Numbered from the stretch's first letter, positions 1 through 6,561 are shown. The stretch is DNA of 7,098 bases from Thermoplasmata archaeon (GCA_021833045.1 JAKBGP010000105.1:1-7098); one strand, 5' to 3'. The notes: generated by a model from the sequence alone, not told the origin. Made by a program: numbers and translations.

Positions 1-914
1 TCCGCGAGCCTGTCTATAATTTTGGGGTCCCTTGAAAGTTCCCTTATGCTCTCTTCCTCCGCATCACTGATTTTAATTTCCTCCAGTTCTTTTGTGGTTT
101 TTCTAAAGTTTATTGCGTAAAGAAATATATTGAATTCAGTCAGAAGGTTTCCTGAATAGATTTTTTGCTCTGCTCTTAGTATTCCATCCATTGTAACCCT
201 ATCTCCTGGGAATAGTTTACCTGAAAGATCATCTTCAACTATAACGGTAAGTCTCAGTGGCTGAGCACCGCCATTTATTGTTTCTGGGTTTTCCTGAAGT
301 TCTATCTTTTCCGTATCAATGAACTGTGAATCTTCGATTATTAATGAAAACCTTGCCTTTGGTTTCTCTCCGTGGCATTCCTCGTTGGAGCACCTTTCAG
401 GTTCCTCAAGCTTTCCCCTGTTTTGCAGTATAAAAGTTCTTGATCCACACAGAGAACATTGAAATGCTGCATTGTAAAGTCTTGGAATAACTTCTGTATT
501 TTTTCTTATAATTCCAGTGATACTCAGAAGCTTTCCAACATTCATGCTTCGTATGTTCCTAATATCTATCCCAAGGTGCTCAGGCAGATTATACAATCTT
601 ATGTTTATGATTATAGAATTTGAATCCTTAATGAGATAGTTCCAGCCTGAATTGGAGATGAATTTCCTGACCCTTGATATGGCTATCTCAATTGCCTCCT
701 CAGAATTCTGTAGAACATAGGTTGCGAAATCGACATCGAATTCATCTATATCCTCGTAGGATATGAAAAGACTGCGCTGTTCGGGATAATGGGAGCTCAA
801 CTCTGTTATTTTGTCATAATAATGGTATTCCTGAAAAAATGCGTCCCAAAGGCTTTCCTTCTGATCCCTATCTAGCCTTATTTTTTCCGTTGACTGGACA
901 TGATCGCTGAACAT
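1..914 (-). CDS. mcm: MCM replicative DNA helicase, N-terminal part (cut by window edge)
   Basis: This gene encodes the N-terminal 304 residues of the minichromosome maintenance protein, the hexameric 3'-5' helicase that unwinds DNA at archaeal replication forks. Seen in the translation: a helical N-terminal domain (about residues 1-105), an OB-fold region with a zinc site at Cys153, Cys156, Cys175 and Cys180 (CSLC ... CSNEEC, spacing CX2C-X18-CX4C), and the conserved OB-fold stretch RLTVIVEDDL at 221-230 followed by PGDRV at 236-240. The AAA+ ATPase domain (Walker A/B, arginine finger), expected from family length of roughly 690-700 residues, lies beyond base 1 and cannot be checked. The start at 914 is the first ATG in this frame; the ATG at 924 is in another frame and soon stops. 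There is no SD in front of it, which suggests a leaderless or short-leader transcript. Identification is firm; completeness is unknown. Confidence 0.93.
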   Translation of the reverse strand, partial: MFSDHVQSTEKIRLDRDQKESLWDAFFQEYHYYDKITELSSHYPEQRSLFISYEDIDEFDVDFATYVLQNSEEAIEIAISRVRKFISNSGWNYLIKDSNSIIINIRLYNLPEHLGIDIRNIRSMNVGKLLSITGIIRKNTEVIPRLYNAAFQCSLCGSRTFILQNRGKLEEPERCSNEECHGEKPKARFSLIIEDSQFIDTEKIELQENPETINGGAQPLRLTVIVEDDLSGKLFPGDRVTMDGILRAEQKIYSGNLLTEFNIFLYAINFRKTTKELEEIKISDAEEESIRELSRDPKIIDRLA

Positions 915-1035
915 TATTTACCATATGTCAGTATGTATTAATGAATTTTGTTTTGATTTTTCGTATAAACAAAGTCAGACATAAATATGATATATTTTAG
1001 TTCCCGATTTGATTAAAATAGTTACGGAGCACCGT
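915..1035 (-). promoter_or_regulatory. AT-rich gap with probable mcm promoter
   Basis: The 121 bases between the stop of the thiamine-binding-family gene and the mcm start are strongly AT-rich. Read on the minus strand they hold several TATA-like candidates: an AT-rich run at about 980-1000, GTTTATAC at 969-962, and TTAATACAT nearer the start at about 939-931. The last lies where a box for a leaderless transcript would be (about 25 bases before the ATG); GTTTATAC would give a leader of roughly 25 bases. I cannot choose between them from sequence alone. The gap suggests that mcm is transcribed at least partly from its own promoter. Confidence 0.45.
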
Positions 1036-1323
1036 TCAGGAAATTTCTCTGAGTTTCTTTTCTGCTGAGTTTTCACTGTCAAGCCTGTGATCTATTTTTA
1101 TTATTGTTTCAACCCTTTTAATACCCATTGAGATTATTTTTTCCTCACCTTTCTCTATGGCACTAAAGAGTTCATCCAGAGTATTTCCTTCTATGACAGT
1201 TGACATGCTACCTGGAATGATGTTCAAACCGGTTTCCTTAAGCGCATTTACTGCTGCTTTGACGTATTTAGCTGCCGATGTTCCATCCCCAACGGGGTAG
1301 TAAGTTACTTCCAGTAGAATCAT
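1036..1323 (-). CDS. MTH1187/YkoF-type thiamine-binding family protein
   Basis: This is a 95-residue cytosolic protein of the MTH1187 family (DUF77, thiamine-binding/YkoF-like superfamily). Family members form ferredoxin-like alpha/beta folds that assemble into tetramers; the related YkoF binds thiamine or its pyrimidine precursor. Recognisable features in order are the first strand with the YYPVGDGTSAAKYV turn (8-21), the helix and GLNIIPGSMSTVIEG segment (32-46), and the C-terminal RVETIIKIDHR strand (70-80) typical of the family. Length matches the usual 95-105 residues. It starts at 1323, 39 bases downstream of the stop of the 2-hydroxyacid dehydrogenase on the same strand, so co-transcription is possible. 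No SD precedes it, so an own promoter is equally possible; an ATAAAC-type box lies about 30 bases upstream. The ligand here is inferred from family only; nothing nearby belongs to thiamine synthesis. Confidence 0.85.
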   Translation of the reverse strand: MILLEVTYYPVGDGTSAAKYVKAAVNALKETGLNIIPGSMSTVIEGNTLDELFSAIEKGEEKIISMGIKRVETIIKIDHRLDSENSAEKKLREIS

Positions 1324-1362
1324 GAGACAAAATAACTGATTAGGACTTAAGGTTTATCAATC

Positions 1363-2319
1363 TTATGTGTAATCCTCTCTTCTAACGACATTATGGGGTT
1401 TTCCTGTCTTCATCCATAATTCTACGTTCTTGAGTGCACTCATAAACGCACTGATGTCAATATCTGGTACTATCCCTGAGTTATGAGGTGAACCTATGAC
1501 ATTAGGCAGGTCTAGAAATGGATATTTCATTTCGTATTCTCCTGTTGTTATTGGCTCCTGCCACCATACGTCAATACCAGCCTTAAATTCTGGATTTTCC
1601 CTGAGGTGATTATATAGGTCTTGTTCGTTTATTATGGCAGCTCTTGCGACGTTTACAAGAATAGCGTCTTTTTTCATTTTTTTGAGTTTATCACTGGTTA
1701 TAAGATTTTTCGTGTATCTGTTCAGTGGAAGGCTTATGAATACAAAGTCTGAGCTTTGAAGCACCCTGTCAAGCGAATCCAGATTGCCCGAAAAAGAGAC
1801 ATTTTCACTTACAGGTTTTCTTGAGATTACCTGTAGTTCCATTCCAATTCCTCTACATAGTCTTCCAATCTCTCTTCCTATTCCACCATAACCCAGTACT
1901 CCAGCCATTTTTCCCTCCAGTTTAATGCTCGGTGATCTCTGATTAAACACTCCATTCTTCATTTTCATGTGATTTGATAAAAGATTTTTTGATAGCGCCA
2001 TAGCCATGGAAACTGCATGTTCTGCAACGGGCAATGCAAAGGCACCAGCATTGCTACATACTGTGATATTATCTGGAATCTGATTGAAATCAAGCAGATC
2101 TACACCTGCTGAAAGGGTTTGAATGAGTTTGAGTTTTGGTAGTTTTGAAATATATGAATTCATCGTCCTTAGTTTTGGGATAAAGGAAAGAAGAGCTTCA
2201 ACATCACTCCAGTCATTCCCGTCTTCTTCAAAGATTGCCTGCATCCCTATTGATTCTGCCATTTTTCTTGCAACTTCCTTCATGTCATCGGGAACCTTTG
2301 CCAGTATCAGTAATTTCAT
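1363..2319 (-). CDS. D-isomer-specific 2-hydroxyacid dehydrogenase (probably NADP(H)-preferring)
   Basis: This 318-residue cytosolic oxidoreductase interconverts a 2-oxoacid (such as glyoxylate, hydroxypyruvate or pyruvate) and its D-2-hydroxyacid. The split N- and C-terminal catalytic domain surrounds a Rossmann domain with the dinucleotide motif GYGGIG at 143-148. The family's catalytic triad is present: Arg226 in NVARAAI, Glu255 in WWQEP and His279 in GSPHNSG. The second Rossmann strand ends VISRK (164-168), with Ser-Arg-Lys where NAD-specific members carry an acidic residue; this points to NADP(H), by inference. The usual Trp after the catalytic His is absent, as in many archaeal members. 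Length is normal for the family. The start at 2319 leaves the N-terminal strand MKLLILAK intact and sits about 26 bases after a TATA-like box, which supports it. Substrate cannot be read from sequence, and the neighbours do not settle it. Confidence 0.9.
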   Translation of the reverse strand: MKLLILAKVPDDMKEVARKMAESIGMQAIFEEDGNDWSDVEALLSFIPKLRTMNSYISKLPKLKLIQTLSAGVDLLDFNQIPDNITVCSNAGAFALPVAEHAVSMAMALSKNLLSNHMKMKNGVFNQRSPSIKLEGKMAGVLGYGGIGREIGRLCRGIGMELQVISRKPVSENVSFSGNLDSLDRVLQSSDFVFISLPLNRYTKNLITSDKLKKMKKDAILVNVARAAIINEQDLYNHLRENPEFKAGIDVWWQEPITTGEYEMKYPFLDLPNVIGSPHNSGIVPDIDISAFMSALKNVELWMKTGKPHNVVRREDYT

Positions 2320-2336
2320 ATATTGACATGAATGTA

Positions 2337-2352
2337 TTGATTATTTAATTTA
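2337..2352 (-). promoter_or_regulatory. TATA-like box for the 2-hydroxyacid dehydrogenase gene
   Basis: Read on the minus strand, this stretch gives TAAATTAAATAATCAA, centred about 26 bases upstream of the ATG at 2319. That is the spacing expected for an archaeal TATA box driving a leaderless or nearly leaderless transcript, and no SD is seen before the start. Two copies of TATTGA (2321-2326 and 2335-2340 on the plus strand) flank the expected transcription start. Assignment rests on position and base composition only. Confidence 0.45.
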
Positions 2353-2679
2353 CTGAGATTGGTCGGTATTCTGTAAATTTAAAAATTTCAAAGCTTATAA
2401 GATTGATATGAGGTTATGGGTGTTTTTAGCGTAATCTGTGTTTATTATTCATGTTTTTGAAATTGTATTCTACTTATTGCCAGAATATCAAGGGAAAGAG
2501 TGATTCTTAGAATGGTTAAAACTTGAGAATATTCTTTTTTGCCGGTCTCTTGTTAGATATAGACTCCACTTGGAAATCTTTCGCTCTCACACTATGGGCT
2601 TTTTAATGTATATACAGTGTACCATCTTATTTTTCCTGAAGGAAGACTGCTAATCTAAATATAACACCAAGTGATATGG
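2353..2679. other. Intergenic region without a recognised gene; short palindromes
   Basis: This AT-rich stretch is most of the 405-nt gap between two divergent genes. I find no tRNA, no C/D-box pair, no repeat array and no reading frame with homology I can recognise. Only tiny frames exist, such as a 19-codon frame at 2594-2653. It holds two perfect short palindromes, ATTCTTAGAAT (2503-2513) and AGAATATTCT (2526-2535), the second running into six T's (2535-2540). A third AGAATAT copy lies at 2482-2488. These could be operator sites or chance in AT-rich DNA. A TATA-like CTTATAAG (about 2394-2401) is also present. The length exceeds what two promoters need, so an unannotated small RNA or a long leader is possible but not shown. 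Confidence 0.4.
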
Positions 2680-2687
2680 TATAAAAA
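2680..2687 (+). promoter_or_regulatory. TATA box of the DEAD-box helicase gene
   Basis: TATAAAAA lies 38-45 bases upstream of the helicase ATG at 2725. Transcription would start near 2708-2711, giving a leader of about 15 bases. No good SD is present (only a weak AGAAGAG at 2711-2717). It is the best archaeal TATA match in the gap on this strand. Confidence 0.55.
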
Positions 2688-2724
2688 GACAGAAAAATAT
2701 CTGTATTAAAAGAAGAGTGCACAA

Positions 2725-3996
2725 ATGAATACGTTTGAAGAGTTAGAATTGAAAAAACCTTTGCTTGAATCATTAAAGAAGATAAATTTTATTGAACCAA
2801 CTGAAATTCAGGCAATGACAATACCGGTTGCCCTGAATGATAAATCCATCATGGTAAAATCCAAAACTGGAAGTGGAAAAACAGCAGCTTATCTGATACC
2901 TTTGATACAGCTCACTGAACCAAAGGGAAAACTGATGAATCTAGTACTGGTTCCAACAAGGGAACTTGCCATCCAGGTCTTTGGAGTGTTTAAATCTCTG
3001 GGATCAGGATGTAAATTAAAAGGAGCCTTAGTTTATGGAGGAGCATCAATATCAAGACAGGCGGAAGAAATAAGGAACAGGCCAGAATTTATAATTGGTA
3101 CTCCTGGAAGAATCAAAGATATGAGAGATAGAGGATACCTGAACCTCTCTAGTATTGAAAGAGTAGTACTAGATGAGGCTGATCTAATGCTGGATATGGG
3201 GTTCTATGATGATGTTGAGGATATAATAAGCTCAACGAAGAAAGACAGAAGAATGTTCCTATTTTCCGCAACGATGACTGGAGACGTAAAGGGTCTAGCA
3301 TCAAAGTTCATGAAGGAATCAGAATACATAAATGGAGAGGACGAGGATATGACTCCCTCTACAATTAAGCATGATTACATTATTTCTGAAAGTCACGATA
3401 AACTTGATTTTCTTGTGAGATATATTCAGGATTACAACCCGGAAAAGGCAATAATCTTCTCCAACACAAAACATGGGGCATCATTCCTCAGCGACAAGCT
3501 CAGAAGGGAAGGTTTCAAGGCAGTCCAGATTCACGGAGACCTATCACAGAAGCAGAGAGAAGATTCCATTTCAAAGTTTAGGAGGAGGGAAAGATTTCTT
3601 GTAGCAACCGATGTTGCAGCAAGGGGAGTTGACATTCCTGAGATTACACACATCATAAATTATGATCTACCAAGGGAAGATAAAACATATATACACAGAG
3701 TTGGAAGGACTGCAAGATTTGGCAAAGACGGTACCGCGATGAGTATAATACTGCCGGATGAAATGTACCTAATAAACAGAATAAAGAGAACAGCAGGCGT
3801 CGAGATATCAAAACTGCCCATGGAGGGACAGGCAGAAGAGGCAAAGCCAAGACGTGACCAGAGAAGAAGGCCATCCTACGGGTACGGCAGTCAGGGGAAT
3901 AGAAATAGTGGTAGAAGATATGACTCGGGAAATAACAAACGCCAGAGTACGAGAAGGAGAGAGAGCACATCAAGAAGAAGACCCAGAAGAGACTGA
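2725..3996 (+). CDS. DEAD-box ATP-dependent RNA helicase with basic Arg-rich tail
   Basis: This is a complete 423-residue superfamily 2 RNA helicase that uses ATP to unwind or remodel short RNA duplexes, with likely roles in ribosome assembly, RNA decay or cold adaptation. All core motifs are seen: Q-motif region (Phe4 and PTEIQ at 25-29), motif I KTGSGKT at 47-53, Ia PTRELA at 77-82, Ib TPGR at 126-129, II DEAD at 150-153, III SAT at 181-183, IV around IIFSNT at 243-248, V ATDVAARGVDI at 294-304, and VI HRVGRTAR at 324-331. After the second RecA domain (ending about 365), residues 374-423 form a disordered, strongly basic Arg/Ser/Gly/Asn tail (RRDQRRR, SRRRPRRD), the kind used for non-specific RNA binding. 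Every catalytic motif is intact. The ATG at 2725 gives a normal N-terminus (MNTFEELEL) and sits just after a TATA box. It appears monocistronic, with gaps of 405 and 244 bases on either side. The exact RNA target is unknown. Confidence 0.96.
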   Translation: MNTFEELELKKPLLESLKKINFIEPTEIQAMTIPVALNDKSIMVKSKTGSGKTAAYLIPLIQLTEPKGKLMNLVLVPTRELAIQVFGVFKSLGSGCKLKGALVYGGASISRQAEEIRNRPEFIIGTPGRIKDMRDRGYLNLSSIERVVLDEADLMLDMGFYDDVEDIISSTKKDRRMFLFSATMTGDVKGLASKFMKESEYINGEDEDMTPSTIKHDYIISESHDKLDFLVRYIQDYNPEKAIIFSNTKHGASFLSDKLRREGFKAVQIHGDLSQKQREDSISKFRRRERFLVATDVAARGVDIPEITHIINYDLPREDKTYIHRVGRTARFGKDGTAMSIILPDEMYLINRIKRTAGVEISKLPMEGQAEEAKPRRDQRRRPSYGYGSQGNRNSGRRYDSGNNKRQSTRRRESTSRRRPRRD

Positions 3997-4076
3997 GCTT
4001 ACAATAAATGAAATTATTACCTTAATCTGAGATTTATAAGAAATTTTAAAGAGTTTTCTTAAAAGTCTCGATTTTG

Positions 4077-4100
4077 GTGTATCAGTTTTCCATGATACAC
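4077..4100. repeat. Perfect 8-bp inverted repeat between helicase and prpD
   Basis: GTGTATCA (4077-4084) and TGATACAC (4093-4100) form a perfect dyad around an 8-base spacer, GTTTTCCA. It lies 81 bases after the helicase stop and 140 bases before the prpD start. As RNA it could fold as a hairpin ending the helicase transcript, helped by T-runs at 4054-4057 and 4072-4075. As DNA it has the size and symmetry of a dimeric repressor or activator site upstream of the prpDB promoter. No long T-run follows the hairpin, so it is not a classic terminator. Its role is undecided. Confidence 0.5.
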
Positions 4101-4161
4101 ACCATGTGAAATTATCACGATCCTTTGAATCAAATCTTATTTTAAAACACGATTCTATCTG

Positions 4162-4187
4162 TTTATAACAACCGACATAAATTATAC
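4162..4187 (+). promoter_or_regulatory. Candidate prpDB promoter boxes
   Basis: Two TATA-like candidates precede prpD: TTTATAAC at 4162-4169 and AAATTATAC at 4179-4187. The second would place the transcript start near 4208-4212 and leave a leader of about 30 bases before the ATG at 4241; the first would leave about 50. A weaker CTATAG at 4203-4208 would suit a very short leader. No SD is visible before prpD. The inverted repeat at 4077-4100 lies about 60-85 bases upstream of the two main boxes, compatible with an upstream regulatory site. Confidence 0.4.
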
Positions 4188-4240
4188 AAAAAAGGTTGCG
4201 AGCTATAGTAATAGTTCCCGTCCTTCCTTGACTGAATCAG

Positions 4241-5617
4241 ATGGCATATAACAATAGCAATATTTTATCTAATCTCAGGCAATTTACATTTATGGATAAA
4301 ATCGTTTCAGAAATATGGAATATGGCCCAGGGAAAGTCAGCTCCTTCAGGACCTTCAGAAATGGATGAGTTGAAAAAGCGAGTTGCAGATATTGCCTTCA
4401 CTTCGTATGGTGCACTTAAGGCCGAGCCTGTGAAAATAATGAAGAAAAGTCTCCTTCCATCATCCGGAAAGAAGAATGCAACAATCTTCTTCACGAGAGA
4501 TAGGGCCTCAGTAGAGATTGCCACAATGATCAACGGTACAACCACAAGATACCTGGATTTTAATGACACATACCTTTCAAAAGAAGCCCTGCATCCCTCT
4601 GATAATATTCCACCATTGATTGCCATGGCCGAAAGTGAGGAACTGGATGGAAAGAAGGTGCTTGATGCTGCAAGAGTTTCATATGAGACTGTGTGTGCAT
4701 TATCTGATGCAGTTTCAATTAGGGATAGGGGTTGGGATCACGTAACATATATAAGTATTTCATCTGGAGCAGGGCTTGCACACCTTTTGGATCTCAGTGA
4801 GGAAAGATTTGCCCATACTATTAATCTAGCTCTGAACAACAATATAAGCATGAGGCAGACAAGGGCAGGAGAACTGAGCATGTGGAAAGGAGCAACTGCA
4901 GCAAATGCCTGCAGGAACAGTGTTTTTGCAGCCAATCTTGCCCAGGAAGGTTTTACGGGACCAGCACCAATATTTGAGGGCGAAATGGGTTTTATCAAAC
5001 AGGTTTCAGGAAATTTGAATATGGATTTTTCCAAAAGCAGGATACTTAAGACCATGATAAAGAATTATCCCGTTGAATACCACGCCATGAGCGCCGCTGA
5101 AGTTGCATCTAATTTGAGAAAAAAGATGAAAGGAAAGATAAGGAAGGTTGAAGTTGAAACATTTACAGTTGCGCATACAATTATAATTAAGGACCCGGAA
5201 AAATTAAGACCAAAAACAAGGGAAACTGCAGATCACAGTATGCCATATATAATAGCATTGACACTTGTAAAGGGAGACCCAACCCCTCAGTCTTACGAAA
5301 ATGATCTGCTGATGGATAAAGAAATCCTATCTGTTATTGACAAAATGAAGTTCAAGATCACGGATAGGTTCGACAAAATGTACCCTGAATTCCTGCCTGT
5401 GAAAATAAAAGTGGAGACTGATGAGGGTGTTTTCGAAGAAGAGATGGATGCACCAAAGGGTCATAATAAGAAGCCCTACACATGGGATGACTTGAAGAAA
5501 AAAGGGACAAGAGTGATGAGCGAAGACAGTTCATCTTCTATAATTGAGTTTGCAAGAAGTTTTGAAAATAGAAGCATGAAGGAATTCATGGAGGTCTTGA
5601 GAAATGTCAAGGCTTAG
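4241..5617 (+). CDS. prpD: 2-methylcitrate dehydratase (MmgE/PrpD family)
   Basis: This is a 458-residue cytosolic lyase of the MmgE/PrpD family. In the 2-methylcitrate cycle PrpD removes water from 2-methylcitrate to give 2-methyl-cis-aconitate; unlike aconitase it needs no iron-sulfur cluster. Family signatures seen are YLDFNDTY at 104-111, HPSDNIPP at 118-125, AMAESEELDG at 128-137, the RGWDHVTY region at 163-170, KGATAANACRN at 216-226, GFTGPAPIFEG at 237-247, and TADHSMPY at 329-336. Length is close to the usual 450-480. The start at 4241 is preceded by an in-frame stop at 4229-4231, so no longer form exists; Met18 (4292) is a possible alternative because the first 17 residues are not family-like. 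The gene overlaps prpB by 14 bases, indicating co-transcription. MmgE/PrpD members can act on other substrates, but the adjacent methylisocitrate lyase makes methylcitrate the best assignment. Confidence 0.88.
   Translation: MAYNNSNILSNLRQFTFMDKIVSEIWNMAQGKSAPSGPSEMDELKKRVADIAFTSYGALKAEPVKIMKKSLLPSSGKKNATIFFTRDRASVEIATMINGTTTRYLDFNDTYLSKEALHPSDNIPPLIAMAESEELDGKKVLDAARVSYETVCALSDAVSIRDRGWDHVTYISISSGAGLAHLLDLSEERFAHTINLALNNNISMRQTRAGELSMWKGATAANACRNSVFAANLAQEGFTGPAPIFEGEMGFIKQVSGNLNMDFSKSRILKTMIKNYPVEYHAMSAAEVASNLRKKMKGKIRKVEVETFTVAHTIIIKDPEKLRPKTRETADHSMPYIIALTLVKGDPTPQSYENDLLMDKEILSVIDKMKFKITDRFDKMYPEFLPVKIKVETDEGVFEEEMDAPKGHNKKPYTWDDLKKKGTRVMSEDSSSSIIEFARSFENRSMKEFMEVLRNVKA
5590..5595 (+). 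promoter_or_regulatory. Perfect Shine-Dalgarno site of prpB, inside prpD
   Basis: GGAGGT lies 8 bases before the prpB ATG at 5604 and within the last codons of prpD. It is the only strong SD in front of a start in this window. It fixes the prpB start and shows that prpB is translated by internal initiation on the prpDB message, in contrast to the SD-less first genes around it. Confidence 0.8.
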
Positions 5618-6497
5618 AGACAATATTAATGGTTCTTCAAAGAATTTTAGAAAAATGCTTGGAAATAGTTTCATTACTATCCCAGGCGTATACAGTGGGA
5701 TTTCAGCACTGATTGCGGAGAGAGTGGGCTTCAAATCTATATATCTGTCGGGTTCAGGTATAGCAGGCATGATGGGTCTGCCAGATCTCTCAATAACGAC
5801 TCTGGATGAGGTTGTAAGGGAAGCTGGGAATATTACATCCATAAGCAGATTGCCACTTATTGTTGATTGTGATACAGGATTTGGCGAACCACTCAATGTT
5901 ATGAGAACTGTAAGGCTAATGGAAAGGGCTGGCGTTGCAGCAATTCACATTGAAGATCAGGAACTCCCAAAGAAATGCGGCCATCTCAATGGAAAGAAAA
6001 TTGTTCCTGCTGAAGATTTTATTGCAAAGATCAGGGCAGCGAAAGAGGCATCAAAAGACCCAAATTTTTCTCTGATTGCAAGGACAGATGCAAGATCAGT
6101 GGGAGGACTTGATGATGCCATAGAAAGATCAAGGGAATATTTGAAGGCAGGTGCGGATATTATATTCACTGAGGCTCTGGAGAATCCAGAGGAATTCAAG
6201 GAAATGAGAAAGAAGGTAAACGGATATTTAATGGCAAACATGACAGAATTTGGAAAAAGTCCACTTCTCTCAGTTGATGAATTGAAAGAGATAGGATATG
6301 ACATGGTAATTTTTCCCCTAACAGCATTCAGGAGTATCCTAAAGAATACGGAACAAATTTATAGTGATCTTCATAAGCAGGGAACACAGAGGAATTTTAT
6401 AGATAAGCTTATGACCAGATCGCAGTATTACGAACTGATAGGTTATTCGGAATACGAGGATGAGGATTATCTTCTCGCATCAAGGAAGAATAAGTAG
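5604..6497 (+). CDS. prpB: 2-methylisocitrate lyase
   Basis: This is a 297-residue cytosolic TIM-barrel enzyme of the isocitrate lyase/PEP mutase superfamily. It splits 2-methylisocitrate into pyruvate and succinate, the last step of the methylcitrate pathway. Motifs seen are PGVYSG at 27-32, YLSGSG at 47-52, LPDLSITTLDEV with Asp61, the metal-binding DCDTGFGEP at 88-96 (Asp88, Asp90), IEDQ with Glu117, the catalytic loop KKCGH at 123-127 (nucleophile-side Cys125), ARTDAR at 159-164, FTEAL with Glu190, NMTEFG at 212-217, and PLTAFR at 238-243. KKCGH and the NMTEFG and PLTAFR segments, plus the tail beginning GTQRNFIDKLMTR, match PrpB rather than isocitrate lyase or PEP mutase. Length agrees with bacterial PrpB (about 296). 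The start at 5604 is supported by the SD at 5590-5595, and the gene overlaps prpD by 14 bases in a different frame. Confidence 0.94.
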   Translation: MSRLRDNINGSSKNFRKMLGNSFITIPGVYSGISALIAERVGFKSIYLSGSGIAGMMGLPDLSITTLDEVVREAGNITSISRLPLIVDCDTGFGEPLNVMRTVRLMERAGVAAIHIEDQELPKKCGHLNGKKIVPAEDFIAKIRAAKEASKDPNFSLIARTDARSVGGLDDAIERSREYLKAGADIIFTEALENPEEFKEMRKKVNGYLMANMTEFGKSPLLSVDELKEIGYDMVIFPLTAFRSILKNTEQIYSDLHKQGTQRNFIDKLMTRSQYYELIGYSEYEDEDYLLASRKNK

Positions 6498-6561
6498 ATG
6501 TAATTAACAGGGGTAATAATTAATTAACAAAAATTTTTGAAACATATATACCTGCTACCTC
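6498..6561 (+). promoter_or_regulatory. AT-rich spacer with direct repeat and probable promoter of the MetE-like gene
   Basis: The 64 bases after prpB hold two copies of TAATTAACA (6501-6509 and 6521-6529), exactly 20 bases apart. A perfect 12-bp palindrome CAAAAATTTTTG (6528-6539) partly overlaps the second copy, and its T-run may also help end the prpDB transcript. The TATA-like ACATATATA (6542-6550) lies about 16 bases before the ATG at 6562 but about 34 before the in-frame ATG at 6580, so it would serve a transcript beginning near 6570. TAATTAATTAA (6517-6527) would suit the start at 6562. No SD is present. Confidence 0.4.

Noticed and set aside
2123..2326. 67-codon plus-strand frame opposite the dehydrogenase
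   Set aside because: It lies antisense to the well-supported dehydrogenase coding region, shows no family features, and is a by-product of that gene's codon pattern.
2594..2653. 19-codon hydrophobic frame starting MGFLMYIQ in the divergent gap
   Set aside because: Too short to judge, no SD and no clear promoter; such frames are expected by chance.
2353..2679. Structural RNA (tRNA, C/D-box RNA, SRP or RNase P RNA) or CRISPR array in the divergent gap
   Set aside because: No cloverleaf, no box C/D pair, no GC-rich paired core and no regularly spaced repeats were found.
3653..3973. 106-codon minus-strand frame within the helicase
   Set aside because: The sequence is low-complexity, antisense to the conserved motifs and basic tail of the helicase, with no promoter or recognisable domain.
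4044..4064. TTTTAA ... TTAAAA hairpin after the helicase as a terminator
   Set aside because: Only six A/T pairs around a nine-base loop; stability would be very low and the match is ordinary in AT-rich DNA.
4237..5055. Two minus-strand frames opposite prpD (129 and 105 codons)
   Set aside because: Both are shadows of the prpD reading frame; their hydrophobic look comes from antisense reading of charged residues.
5531..6304. Minus-strand frames opposite prpB (121 and 115 codons)
   Set aside because: Antisense to a gene with complete catalytic motifs and without any recognisable domain of their own.
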